A DNA stretch of 14,895 bases from an uncultured Lentisphaeria bacterium (lineage in GTDB: Bacteria; Verrucomicrobiota; Lentisphaeria; Oligosphaerales; Oligosphaeraceae), in assembly GCA_934661755.1 (NCBI GenBank), contig CAKUJM010000057.1:1-14895 (forward strand). The letters run 5' to 3'. The stretch's first letter is position 1. Every line of letters begins with the position of its first letter. A program made the position numbers and the translations under genes. Shown one piece after another: positions 1-6,081 of the stretch. A model generated the notes under the pieces. The model was not told the DNA's origin, did no database searches, and saw nothing but the letters and a program-made list of their open reading frames with translations.

Positions 1-29
1 CCAGTAGCGAAACGAATGGATGGAAACAT

Positions 30-43
30 CTGCCAATTGGCAG
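30..43. repeat. 14-bp perfect palindrome
   Basis: CTGCCAATTGGCAG reads the same on both strands. It could be an operator for a dimeric regulator of a gene beyond the left edge, but nothing in the window shows this. Confidence 0.4.
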
Positions 44-122
44 TATTCGCTTGGTGTCAGGCCGTTGTCGTGGCATTACTTTATTCGTGAGCGCCACAGC
101 GCCACGGTCTTCTCTCGGTGTA

Positions 123-161
123 TTCTGTGCATCTTGGACCTCTCTTGGGTGATGCACAGAA
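123..161. repeat. 11-bp perfect inverted repeat, 17-nt loop
   Basis: TTCTGTGCATC (123-133) is matched exactly by GATGCACAGAA (151-161). As RNA it would form a stable 11-bp hairpin. No T tract follows on the plus strand, and no A tract precedes it to give one on the minus strand, so it is not a standard intrinsic terminator. A protein-binding site or a structured remnant is possible. Confidence 0.5.
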
Positions 162-488
162 GATAATGGGGATGTTTCAGATTGGCAATGGGGGGCTGAA
201 TGGACGCTTACGCAAGGCCGGCGGTTGTTTTTTGCCCTGGAGAAGTGTGTCTGAAAAAGCGCCGAATTTCGTGAAATAGATTCTGCCCAATGGCGTCAAA
301 ATCCAAACGCAGACATGACGGGATATTTTCGGATTTGTCTGCGGTTCTGCGTGTTGCAGGCAAGGTGTTCTTTCGTCGCTCTCGTGTCTCAACGGGGGGG
401 GGCGGACAGTATCTGTGTCGCGGCTTGAAAAATCGTATCTTCCGAAAAACGATATGGCTAAAAACCAAGTTGTGAGATGGCCCCGCTC

Positions 489-598
489 GATTTCGTGCTT
501 AAAATGGAGATACCCGTCGTCGCTAACGCTCCTAGGGCCGCCGCTTTGCGGCTATCAGACTATCCGCTTCGCTACGCTCGCGTCTGCTGTGTCTAATT
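489..598. repeat. Left flank copy of a repeat around the AbiE module, split by a 79-nt insertion
   Basis: GATTTCGTGCTTAAAATGG (489-507) matches 17 of 19 bases at 2503-2521, and CTGTGTCTAATT (587-598) matches 2523-2534 exactly. In the right copy the two pieces are one base apart. Here they are separated by 79 nt (508-586). The insertion contains a GCCGC-TTT-GCGGC hairpin (540-552) and two related stretches, CGCTAACGCTC and CGCTACGCTCG, as in small hairpin-type dispersed elements. The repeat overlaps the stop codon of the 593-856 gene. Confidence 0.5.
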
Positions 599-856
599 GC
601 CGATGCCGACATAGTCCGCGATTGGAAGGCGGTAGTGCTGCCTGTCCTTCGCCATCGAGAGAATCTCGCGCAGATGGGAGGTGATGAGGCGTTCGCGGAC
701 GGTCTGATATTCGTGGCTTTCCCTTGGCAATGACAGGCTGGCGATGCAAGTGGCGTACTCTTCCTGCGTCAGAACAGGAATCGACTTCACGAGCGCATTG
801 TACCACTCGTACCAGGAACGCTCCTCATGGAATTGCTGTTCGCGGCTGCCCATCAT
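593..856 (-). CDS. Hypothetical 87-aa protein, third gene of the AbiE operon
   Basis: I do not recognise this protein. It is small, charged and probably mostly helical, with no membrane segment or signal peptide. Aromatic residues cluster near the N-terminus (WYEWY at about 15-19). Its start codon lies in an ATGATGA overlap with the stop of the AbiEii toxin gene, so its translation is probably coupled to the toxin, and a second Met follows directly. This arrangement is the main support that the gene is real. Inference: it could modulate the toxin or antitoxin or add a defence function. Its stop codon (TAG) falls inside the repeat CTGTGTCTAATT that also occurs at 2523-2534, so the 3' end may have been formed or altered when the flanking repeat arose. 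Confidence 0.65.
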   Translation of the reverse strand: MMGSREQQFHEERSWYEWYNALVKSIPVLTQEEYATCIASLSLPRESHEYQTVRERLITSHLREILSMAKDRQHYRLPIADYVGIGN

Positions 857-1773
857 TCATCCGCATTCTTCCAGCCATTGTCAGGCGACCATAGCATATT
901 CCTGTCATGTTCATACTTGAGACATGGGCCAAGGAAAGCCGCGATACTCATAACAATCTCTCCAAAATCCAGAGGAGCGTCCGACAAATGGTTCTTTCGG
1001 CAGAAAGCATGCCATTGGACTGGCTTTTCAGGGCGATGGGCAAACTCAACTGTCAGGGCGTATGGCAGCTCTCTCGGGAACTCGGTGCCGCGTCTTTGGA
1101 AGGTATTCTCAATGGCCGTCCGCAACGTTCTGGCTGAATGCTCTGCCAGGCGGGAAAGTTGCCAGATGTCGTAGAAATCCTTCATCATGCTGTTGCTTCC
1201 GCCGCGCACAACCATTGCCTCCAGTTTCTCCGCAATGACGGTCGCCATTGGATAGATTTTGAGGTGTGGTGATGAGCCGTCCAGCAGCACGGGAAAATCT
1301 GCCAGTTCAGGCGCTGGCGTGATGGCATCGCCAACGCCGATGTCGAATTGCAGCGGTATTCTGACTGTTCCAATGAAGGCATTGAAGGTGACGCGTGTCC
1401 CGCCGTACTTCGTGTCTTCGCGTATGGCCTCCACGGCAATGCCTTCTGCGTCGAACATGATGCCGTCAGAATCCTCAATTCCCGCGGTGCTGGAGAAAAC
1501 CTTCCTCAGGTGTTCATGGCTCGTATCGCCAAAGCAGAGGAGGTCTGAATCCATCGTCGGACGCGAGTTGTTGCCGTTCTGCCATATCACGAAGAGATTC
1601 CCGCCCTTCAGGACAAAGTTGTCGGCATAGCCGGAAACGGACAGGCGATACAGGAAACGCTCGGTCGCATACCCCAGCAGGATATGCTGATAGTCCTGCC
1701 TGCAAAGCCTTGACAGATTCTTGAGCCTGACAAGCACGGAGGCTCGCATATTGGTGATTTTCCCCTTGCTCAT
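853..1773 (-). CDS. abiEii: AbiEii/AbiGii-family nucleotidyltransferase toxin
   Basis: This is the toxin of a type IV-class AbiE toxin-antitoxin pair, a cytoplasmic nucleotidyltransferase. Characterised family members bind GTP or modify tRNA 3' ends, stopping growth and aborting phage infection. At 306 aa it has usual family length. Visible motifs are KGGN at 56-59 (the glycine-rich nucleotidyltransferase loop), TMDSD at 73-77 supplying the metal-binding Asp pair (a Ser sits between the two Asp, where Ile is more usual), FDIGVGD at 143-149 with the third acidic residue, AEKLEAM at 181-187, and KDFYDIWQL at 198-206, the family's conserved K-D-x-x-D motif. All catalytic positions appear intact. 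The start codon overlaps the antitoxin stop (ATGA), so the two are translationally coupled. The 87-aa gene overlaps its 3' end in the same way. Confidence 0.9.
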   Translation of the reverse strand: MSKGKITNMRASVLVRLKNLSRLCRQDYQHILLGYATERFLYRLSVSGYADNFVLKGGNLFVIWQNGNNSRPTMDSDLLCFGDTSHEHLRKVFSSTAGIEDSDGIMFDAEGIAVEAIREDTKYGGTRVTFNAFIGTVRIPLQFDIGVGDAITPAPELADFPVLLDGSSPHLKIYPMATVIAEKLEAMVVRGGSNSMMKDFYDIWQLSRLAEHSARTLRTAIENTFQRRGTEFPRELPYALTVEFAHRPEKPVQWHAFCRKNHLSDAPLDFGEIVMSIAAFLGPCLKYEHDRNMLWSPDNGWKNADE

Positions 1774-2366
1774 AGCAGCATCATCTCCATGTATGGACGT
1801 ATAACATTGGAGACGCGGCAGATTCTGGCTGCGTTCTCCAGTGCGTCAGCCGTGAATTTCTTAAGGCGGTATCCATCGCGCAGGGCTTCCATCGCCACAT
1901 CCAGACCATATTTGTTGCGGAACTTGAAGCAGTCCGCCACCGTCTTGGAGGGGGAATAGACGGGTATTCGCAGCCCATCCCGCTCAATATGTTCAATGCC
2001 GTATTCGTATGCCTCGTCCGACATTTGAATGCAAACTGGTGTCGGGCTGCCTGGCAGTTGTGGAAGCCTGCGGCCAATGCGGACGGCCACCCAAAGTTCG
2101 TGCGGAGTCTGCGTGGTGAAGTTGTGAAGGCGCAGGGCGGACAGGAGGCAGACGACAAAGTCCGTCCCCTTGGACAGAAGCGCCTCGATTTCAGGCATGG
2201 GACTGATGTCCATGTCCTTCGGGGCATATACTCCCTGGCACAGGCGTTCAAGACGTCCGCTTTGGCAATGGAAGGAGAGCAGGGCATGTGATACGCCTTT
2301 GTCCTGGGCTTCCTTTGCCGTAAATGGCCTGCCCGTATTGATTAGATAAGTGAGACCTTGATTCAT
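1770..2366 (-). CDS. abiEi: AbiEi-family antitoxin, transcriptional autoregulator
   Basis: This is the antitoxin partner of the downstream AbiEii toxin, 198 aa. The N-terminal 50 residues form a winged helix-turn-helix (FTAKEAQDKGVSHALLSFHC starting at 15, then an RLERLCQGVYAP wing). The C-terminal part matches the AbiEi domain, with SALRLHNF at 76-83, the ELWVAV strand at 90-95, and the SPSKTVADCFKFRNK segment at 138-152 typical of the family. In characterised systems AbiEi represses its own promoter through the wHTH and neutralises the toxin without stable binding. The ATG at 2366 is preceded by AAGGAGAT (2380-2373), one of the few strong Shine-Dalgarno sites in the window. The gene heads a three-gene operon whose promoter contains a perfect inverted repeat suited to autoregulation. 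Confidence 0.9.
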   Translation of the reverse strand: MNQGLTYLINTGRPFTAKEAQDKGVSHALLSFHCQSGRLERLCQGVYAPKDMDISPMPEIEALLSKGTDFVVCLLSALRLHNFTTQTPHELWVAVRIGRRLPQLPGSPTPVCIQMSDEAYEYGIEHIERDGLRIPVYSPSKTVADCFKFRNKYGLDVAMEALRDGYRLKKFTADALENAARICRVSNVIRPYMEMMLL

Positions 2367-2372
2367 GTATGC

Positions 2373-2422
2373 ATCTCCTTGTTGATTTGCTTAAAATATA
2401 GTCATCTTAAGCAAATTGTCAA
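2373..2422 (-). promoter_or_regulatory. AbiE operon promoter, operator and ribosome site
   Basis: Reading the minus strand, a perfect -35 box TTGACA (2422-2417) is followed after 16 nt by TATATT (2400-2395), then AAGGAGAT (2380-2373) eight bases before the ATG. A perfect 10-bp inverted repeat, ATTTGCTTAA (2416-2407) with TTAAGCAAAT (2394-2385), has one arm in the promoter spacer and the other just past the -10 box. A protein bound there would block RNA polymerase. AbiEi is the obvious candidate, since AbiEi proteins are known to bind inverted repeats in their own promoters. Confidence 0.7.
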
Positions 2423-2502
2423 ACGAAATGGAGAATAATCTGCAATTTCGTTCAAATGGTTCGCAGTCCCGCTGAAATCGAAATACACAGGTGGTCAGGA
2501 TG

Positions 2503-2534
2503 GATTTCGTGCGTAAAAAGGCCTGTGTCTAATT
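2503..2534. repeat. Right flank copy of the repeat around the AbiE module
   Basis: GATTTCGTGCGTAAAAAGG, one C, then CTGTGTCTAATT form an uninterrupted copy of the sequence found in two pieces at 489-507 and 587-598. With the left copy it brackets the AbiE operon in direct orientation. This could mark the ends of an acquired segment or simply be a dispersed genomic repeat. Confidence 0.5.
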
Positions 2535-2664
2535 TGGGAGGTGACACACCCTCGTTCCAAGAAAACAGAGCAGAATAGCAGAATCGGTCAGTCGGGCGCT
2601 GACGGAATGCCGAAAATAAGGACGGGAATAGCTGAATCCAGCACGGATTTCGTGGGGGAGATAC

Positions 2665-2694
2665 GAAAAAAGCCGTGTGACGAATCACACGGCT
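2665..2694 (-). terminator. Intrinsic terminator of the tRNA-Arg/tRNA-Phe unit
   Basis: On the minus strand a perfect 9-bp stem, AGCCGTGTG with CACACGGCT around a 6-nt loop, is followed at once by a T tract. It starts ten bases past the encoded CCA of tRNA-Phe and is a textbook Rho-independent terminator. Confidence 0.88.
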
Positions 2695-2703
2695 GGAAAG
2701 GAG

Positions 2704-2779
<76 letters not shown>

Positions 2780-2819
2780 CCATAATACAGGATATCGACT
2801 GGGCAGATGATGCAGGCAA

Positions 2820-2896
2820 TGGTGAACCCGGGGAGACTCGAACTCTCAACCTTCTGGTCCGTAGCCAGACGCTCTATCCAATTGAGCTACGGGTCC
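2820..2896 (-). tRNA. tRNA-Arg (anticodon ACG)
   Basis: The complement has acceptor stem GGACCCG/CGGGTTC, a normal D arm, anticodon stem TCTGG/CCAGA around loop CTACGGA (anticodon ACG) and T arm GAGAG-TTCGAGT-CTCCC with one A-C mismatch. CCA is encoded. A34 of this tRNA is the usual substrate of the TadA deaminase, whose gene is at 8479-8973. Confidence 0.96.
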
Positions 2897-2932
2897 AACT
2901 TCCTGACGCCCTCGTTTCTTGGAACGGCGCTT

Positions 2933-2960
2933 AAGATAATGCGGAAAAAGTGGATTGCAA
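2933..2960 (-). promoter_or_regulatory. Likely promoter of the tRNA unit
   Basis: On the minus strand TTGCAA (2960-2955) and TATCTT (2938-2933) are separated by 16 nt. They lie about 36 nt before the 5' end of tRNA-Arg, which would leave a leader of about 30 nt. This is a fair sigma70-type match; the call rests on position and sequence only. Confidence 0.45.
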
Positions 2961-2993
2961 GCGGTCAATGCAAAAAAGACCAAAATTAAGGAT

Positions 2994-3017
2994 AAAAAAA
3001 CGGATTTCGTCAGCCGT
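2994..3017 (-). terminator. Weak terminator after the AraC-type gene
   Basis: Past the end of the AraC-family gene, the minus strand has a short ACGG/CCGT stem (3017-3014 with 3003-3000, 10-nt loop that includes the stop codon) followed by seven T. The stem is short, so efficiency is doubtful. The loop carries the ATTTCGT motif seen repeatedly in noncoding parts of the window. Confidence 0.3.
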
Positions 3018-3981
3018 CGGTGGTTTTCAGCTGCCAGCGGCTGTCTCCGGGGGCGGAGGGCGGCGGATTAGGGGAAGATTCCGCAAAGCTGGCGATGTTG
3101 GCGTGATTCTGGTCGGTGATTTTCTGCTGCCAATTGCGATAATCCGATGGCGTGCGGCCGGCTCGACGCCGGAACTCCCTGGCGAAATGGAATTGGTTGC
3201 AGAAGCCGAGCCGGTAGGCGATTTCCTTGATGGAGATCCCGGGAATCTGGAGGTAGTAGATTGCGCGTTCGATCTTGCGGGAGAGCCGGTATTGCATGGG
3301 CGTCATCCCGGTGAATTTCTTCATCATCCGGATGATGCTCATCTTTCCCAGGCCGACATGTTCCTCCAGATCGGCGATGGTGACCTTGCGTTCAAAATCC
3401 ATTTCCAGGAATTCAAGGATGCGCGGCAACGCAGTGTCATTGCGTTTTCTGTGGTTCACCTGCAACGCCAGCTGCATCAGCAGTTCGTAGCATTTTCCGG
3501 AAATGGAGATGAATTCATCCAGGTCGTTGGTGTCGACATGCGTGCCGATGGCTTTGAGCGAGTCGAGGAATGCGGGGAAGTTCTCCACATCATACAACGC
3601 GGTCTGGTTGAGCTGCATCGAGGCCAGAATCGAGGTCAGATGGCTGCCCTTGACCTCCAGGATGTATTTATGCATGTATCCCGACGAGGAAAGATGGTAT
3701 GGCTGGAATTCCGGGATCAGCAGGGCCTTCCCCGGCACCAATGTGTATTGCCTGCCGTTGATCCGGTAGAGGCTGCGCCCGCATTCCAGGGCGACGACCA
3801 TCATGAAATTCACGCCCTCGGACTCATACCAGACGTTGTCCAGCCGCCGGATGTCGTTTTCGAAGCAGAACGGGTAGATTGGCAAGTCGAGGTTGAAGTG
3901 CAGGTGGAGCAGATGCCGGTCAAGGCTGTAATCTTCCTGGAAGTAGTTGCTGGAGAAGCGTGGATGCGGATTTCGTTCCAT
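3010..3981 (-). CDS. AraC-family transcriptional regulator
   Basis: This is a 323-aa cytoplasmic DNA-binding regulator. The N-terminal half is a cupin-like sensor domain (YRINGRQYTLVPGKALLIPE at 72-91 is the usual beta-barrel signature). The C-terminal part is an AraC double helix-turn-helix: first helix pair at about 200-222 (VTIADLEEHVGLGKMSIIRMM), second at about 249-272 (ISIKEIAYRLGFCNQFHFAR), followed by the closing GRTPSDYR motif at 275-282. After it come about 40 polar residues rich in Asn and Pro that are outside the fold. I chose the ATG at 3981; the frame stays open further upstream, but that part is Arg/Pro-rich and overlaps the preceding gene. The gene lies 64 nt after the nuclease-like gene on the same strand. 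The ligand and targets are unknown; relatives often control sugar use. Confidence 0.9.
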   Translation of the reverse strand: MERNPHPRFSSNYFQEDYSLDRHLLHLHFNLDLPIYPFCFENDIRRLDNVWYESEGVNFMMVVALECGRSLYRINGRQYTLVPGKALLIPEFQPYHLSSSGYMHKYILEVKGSHLTSILASMQLNQTALYDVENFPAFLDSLKAIGTHVDTNDLDEFISISGKCYELLMQLALQVNHRKRNDTALPRILEFLEMDFERKVTIADLEEHVGLGKMSIIRMMKKFTGMTPMQYRLSRKIERAIYYLQIPGISIKEIAYRLGFCNQFHFAREFRRRAGRTPSDYRNWQQKITDQNHANIASFAESSPNPPPSAPGDSRWQLKTTDG

Positions 3982-4045
3982 GGGTTCATTCTCTTGCAGT
4001 TTTCTCCAACATTGCGCCACCGCCGGCCTCCGTCCGGCAGCGCCA

Positions 4046-4939
4046 TCATCCCGGGCAGGATTGCCGGAACCGGCATTGGCGGCAGATGGCGTCGTCCGCC
4101 GCCGGGGGGAAGGCCTCCGGGGAGTTCCCAAGCGATCGCACCCGGGTGATTTCGGCCTTGAGCATGCCGGCGACATTCTTGAGCGAGTCACGGGTCAGTG
4201 CAAAGCGGCGGATTCGTCCGCCGTCATTGAGCATCACTGCCCCGGCGGAGATTTTTTCCAGCGGCGCCTGCCATTGCTTCATGGCGTAGAGGGCCAGGCA
4301 GGTGTTCTGCAACGGCGCCATCGACGGCGACTCGCCGCCAAGATGCCAGCTCAGGATTTTGATGCCGCCTTCGGAGGTCCTGATGACCAGGTCGGCAGTC
4401 GTTTCCACCGGAATGCGTTCGCCGTTGCAATCCAGGATGATCTGACATCTGCCGCCATTGGCCAGCACCGATTCTGGCGGCAGTGCCGCAAGCAACCCGG
4501 GGATTGCGCTGGCGCTGAAGCCTTCGATGGCCTCCATGACCGCATTTTTCAGCGCATCCGTCTCGTCACGGGGAATGCCGCCGCCATCGCGATCACAGTA
4601 GTGCTCCATGATCACGAATGGCGCGTTGCCGTCAGGCTTGACGGCCGCGGCGCGTGACATCCGCCACTGGCTTCGCAGCATTTCAAGGGCCTGCTGGCTG
4701 AGGATGCGGTAACCCGGAATGGCCAGCCCGGCGGCATGCGCGGCAATCGCGTCCCGCAGGATGCGCCGCACCACCTTCTGGCCCCATCCGGCCAACGGTA
4801 CCAGCCTCGCGGCAAAGGCAATGCCGGGATCCTCCAATGCCGCAATCCGCTGGAGAAACCAGGCGCGGGGACATTGGCGGAAGAGGGCGCTGTCTGCAGT
4901 CGACCAGTTGAAAACAGCGGATGGCGGCATCGCGGTCAT
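4046..4939 (-). CDS. PD-(D/E)XK nuclease-like Fe-S protein, degenerate active site
   Basis: The 297-aa protein has the outline of the RecB/Cas4/AddB-type PD-(D/E)XK family. A Cys early in the chain (C23, FRQCPRAWF) plus three at the end (C286, C289, C295 in CRQCRFRQSC) match the four-Cys [4Fe-4S] cluster of these proteins. The core strand pair holds D183 (TADLVIR), and Q211...Y218 fits the downstream Q-x6-Y motif. The usual D-x-K of the catalytic strand is replaced by S-W-H (ILSWHLGG, about 195-202), so nuclease activity may be lost or altered. It could be a structural or DNA-binding relative. The rph stop and this ATG are one base apart, suggesting coupling; an alternative ATG at 4954 would overlap rph. 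No helicase or CRISPR partner is nearby. Confidence 0.75.
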   Translation of the reverse strand: MTAMPPSAVFNWSTADSALFRQCPRAWFLQRIAALEDPGIAFAARLVPLAGWGQKVVRRILRDAIAAHAAGLAIPGYRILSQQALEMLRSQWRMSRAAAVKPDGNAPFVIMEHYCDRDGGGIPRDETDALKNAVMEAIEGFSASAIPGLLAALPPESVLANGGRCQIILDCNGERIPVETTADLVIRTSEGGIKILSWHLGGESPSMAPLQNTCLALYAMKQWQAPLEKISAGAVMLNDGGRIRRFALTRDSLKNVAGMLKAEITRVRSLGNSPEAFPPAADDAICRQCRFRQSCPG

Positions 4940-4940
4940 G

Positions 4941-5672
4941 TCATCGCGCTGCATGGGCGATGCGCTGCTGCTCTTCAAAGAGCGCTTTGAGGCCGGTGCG
5001 GGCCAGCGCCAGCAGTTCCGAGAGCTCCGACTCGCTGAAGGTGGCTTCCTCGCCGGTGCCTTGCAACTCGACAAAGCGCCCGTCGGAGGTCATCACGACA
5101 TTCATGTCGACTGCGGCCGCGGCGTCCTCCTCGTAGCACAGGTCCAGCATCGGGACGCCACCGACAATGCCGACGGAGACCGCGGCGACCCTGGTCTTGA
5201 TTGGCGATTCGGCGATCACGCCGTCTTTGACCAGCTTCCCCGCGGCGCGTTCCAGGGCCGCGCAGGCGCCGGTGATTGACGCGCAGCGCGTGCCGCCATC
5301 GGCATCAATGACGTCGCAGTCGACATGCAGGGTGAGCCCGGGGATTTTTTCCAGGTCGACCACCGCCCGCAGCGAACGTCCGATCAGACGCTGGATTTCA
5401 GCGGAGCGGCCGCTGACATGCCCTTTGGCGACTTCGCGGGTTCCACGGGTGCCGGTTGCGGATGGCAGCATCTGGTATTCAGCGGTGATCCAGCCGCCGG
5501 AGACGCCCTGCGCCTTCATCCAGGCGGGGACTGCATGTTCAACTGACACGGCGCAAATGACCCGGGTGTTGCCGCAGACCGCCAATACGCTTCCCATGGG
5601 GTGGCGCTGGTAGTCCGCGATGAAGTCCAGCCTGCGCAGCTGGTGGTTTTCTCTGCCGTCGATTCTTGACAT
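4941..5672 (-). CDS. rph: Ribonuclease PH
   Basis: This phosphate-dependent 3'-5' exoribonuclease trims tRNA precursors and degrades structured RNA, working as a hexamer in the cytoplasm. The 243-aa product has family length. Hallmarks are RIDGRENHQLR at 3-13, GTRGTREVAKGHVSGRSAEI at 74-93 with the phosphate-binding Arg region, EIQRLIGRSLRAVVDL at 92-107, and DCDVIDADGGTRCASITGA at 118-136 with the catalytic Asp residues. The ATG at 5672 matches the usual family N-terminus (MSRIDGR); the open frame upstream is Pro/Arg-rich and unlike RNase PH. It heads the minus-strand group rph, nuclease-like gene, AraC-type regulator. Confidence 0.96.
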   Translation of the reverse strand: MSRIDGRENHQLRRLDFIADYQRHPMGSVLAVCGNTRVICAVSVEHAVPAWMKAQGVSGGWITAEYQMLPSATGTRGTREVAKGHVSGRSAEIQRLIGRSLRAVVDLEKIPGLTLHVDCDVIDADGGTRCASITGACAALERAAGKLVKDGVIAESPIKTRVAAVSVGIVGGVPMLDLCYEEDAAAAVDMNVVMTSDGRFVELQGTGEEATFSESELSELLALARTGLKALFEEQQRIAHAAR

Positions 5673-5792
5673 TGGAGCGGTGGTGGGATGCGGTGAAGGT
5701 GGATTGGGCGGATTTCCAAAATGGAAAAGGCGGATGCGTCTGGAACCGGGCGGCCGGCATGGCGGCGGCGCCTTCGGCATGCTTCTTCAAAA

Positions 5793-5820
5793 AAACGCCA
5801 TTCTGACGCCAGATTCCCTG
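5793..5820. repeat. Copy of a dispersed motif (CATTCTGACGC core)
   Basis: The core CATTCTGACGC at 5799-5809, preceded by an A run and followed by ATTC, matches 13077-13087 exactly and resembles the inverted copy at 12973-12983. It lies between the divergent rph and exported-protein genes. It may be a dispersed repeat or a shared regulatory site. Confidence 0.45.
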
Positions 5821-5996
5821 GCTTCACGCCATTCAGGTGTATATTAGCCCCGTTCCGAAACGTGCGTTAATATAGCCCCGGGGGCATGGGCGGAAATTGA
5901 AATTCCCAATAAAGAATGCCGGGGGTGGATGAGGCCGTTCGCCAGGCTGTGGGCCTGGTGGGTGGGGCTTCGCGCCGTCATTTCAGGTTCCGGGCG

Positions 5997-6026
5997 TCAT
6001 GCCCCTTTGCCTTCCGTCGGGCATGA
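5997..6026 (+). repeat. 8-bp inverted repeat in the leader of the exported-protein gene
   Basis: TCATGCCC (5997-6004) pairs with GGGCATGA (6019-6026) across a 14-nt loop. If transcription starts near 5850-5900 this would form a hairpin in the 5' leader, about 55 nt before the preferred TTG start. Confidence 0.35.
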
Positions 6027-6081
6027 TCCCCGAAAAATCCCCGCGGGTCGCGTTTTCCAGGCTTTTGCCTCTTGGTTGCCA

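Larger units (their letters stand above)
1..592. other. Gene-free region with small repeats
   Basis: I see no convincing gene here. Open frames are short, lack ribosome sites and show no recognisable protein pattern. The stretch looks less GC-rich than the right two thirds of the window. It holds a 14-bp palindrome (30-43), an 11-bp inverted repeat (123-133 with 151-161), a run of nine G (394-402), and a hairpin-bearing insertion (508-586) within a sequence that recurs at 2503-2534. A decayed gene entering from the left edge cannot be excluded. Confidence 0.6.

Noticed and set aside
177..475. Short open frames on both strands near the left edge
   Set aside because: They overlap each other, lack ribosome sites and have Arg/Lys/Pro-rich random composition.
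2950..4149. 399-aa plus-strand open frame
   Set aside because: It is antisense to the AraC-family gene, whose cupin and double HTH are clear, and it begins in the tRNA promoter region.
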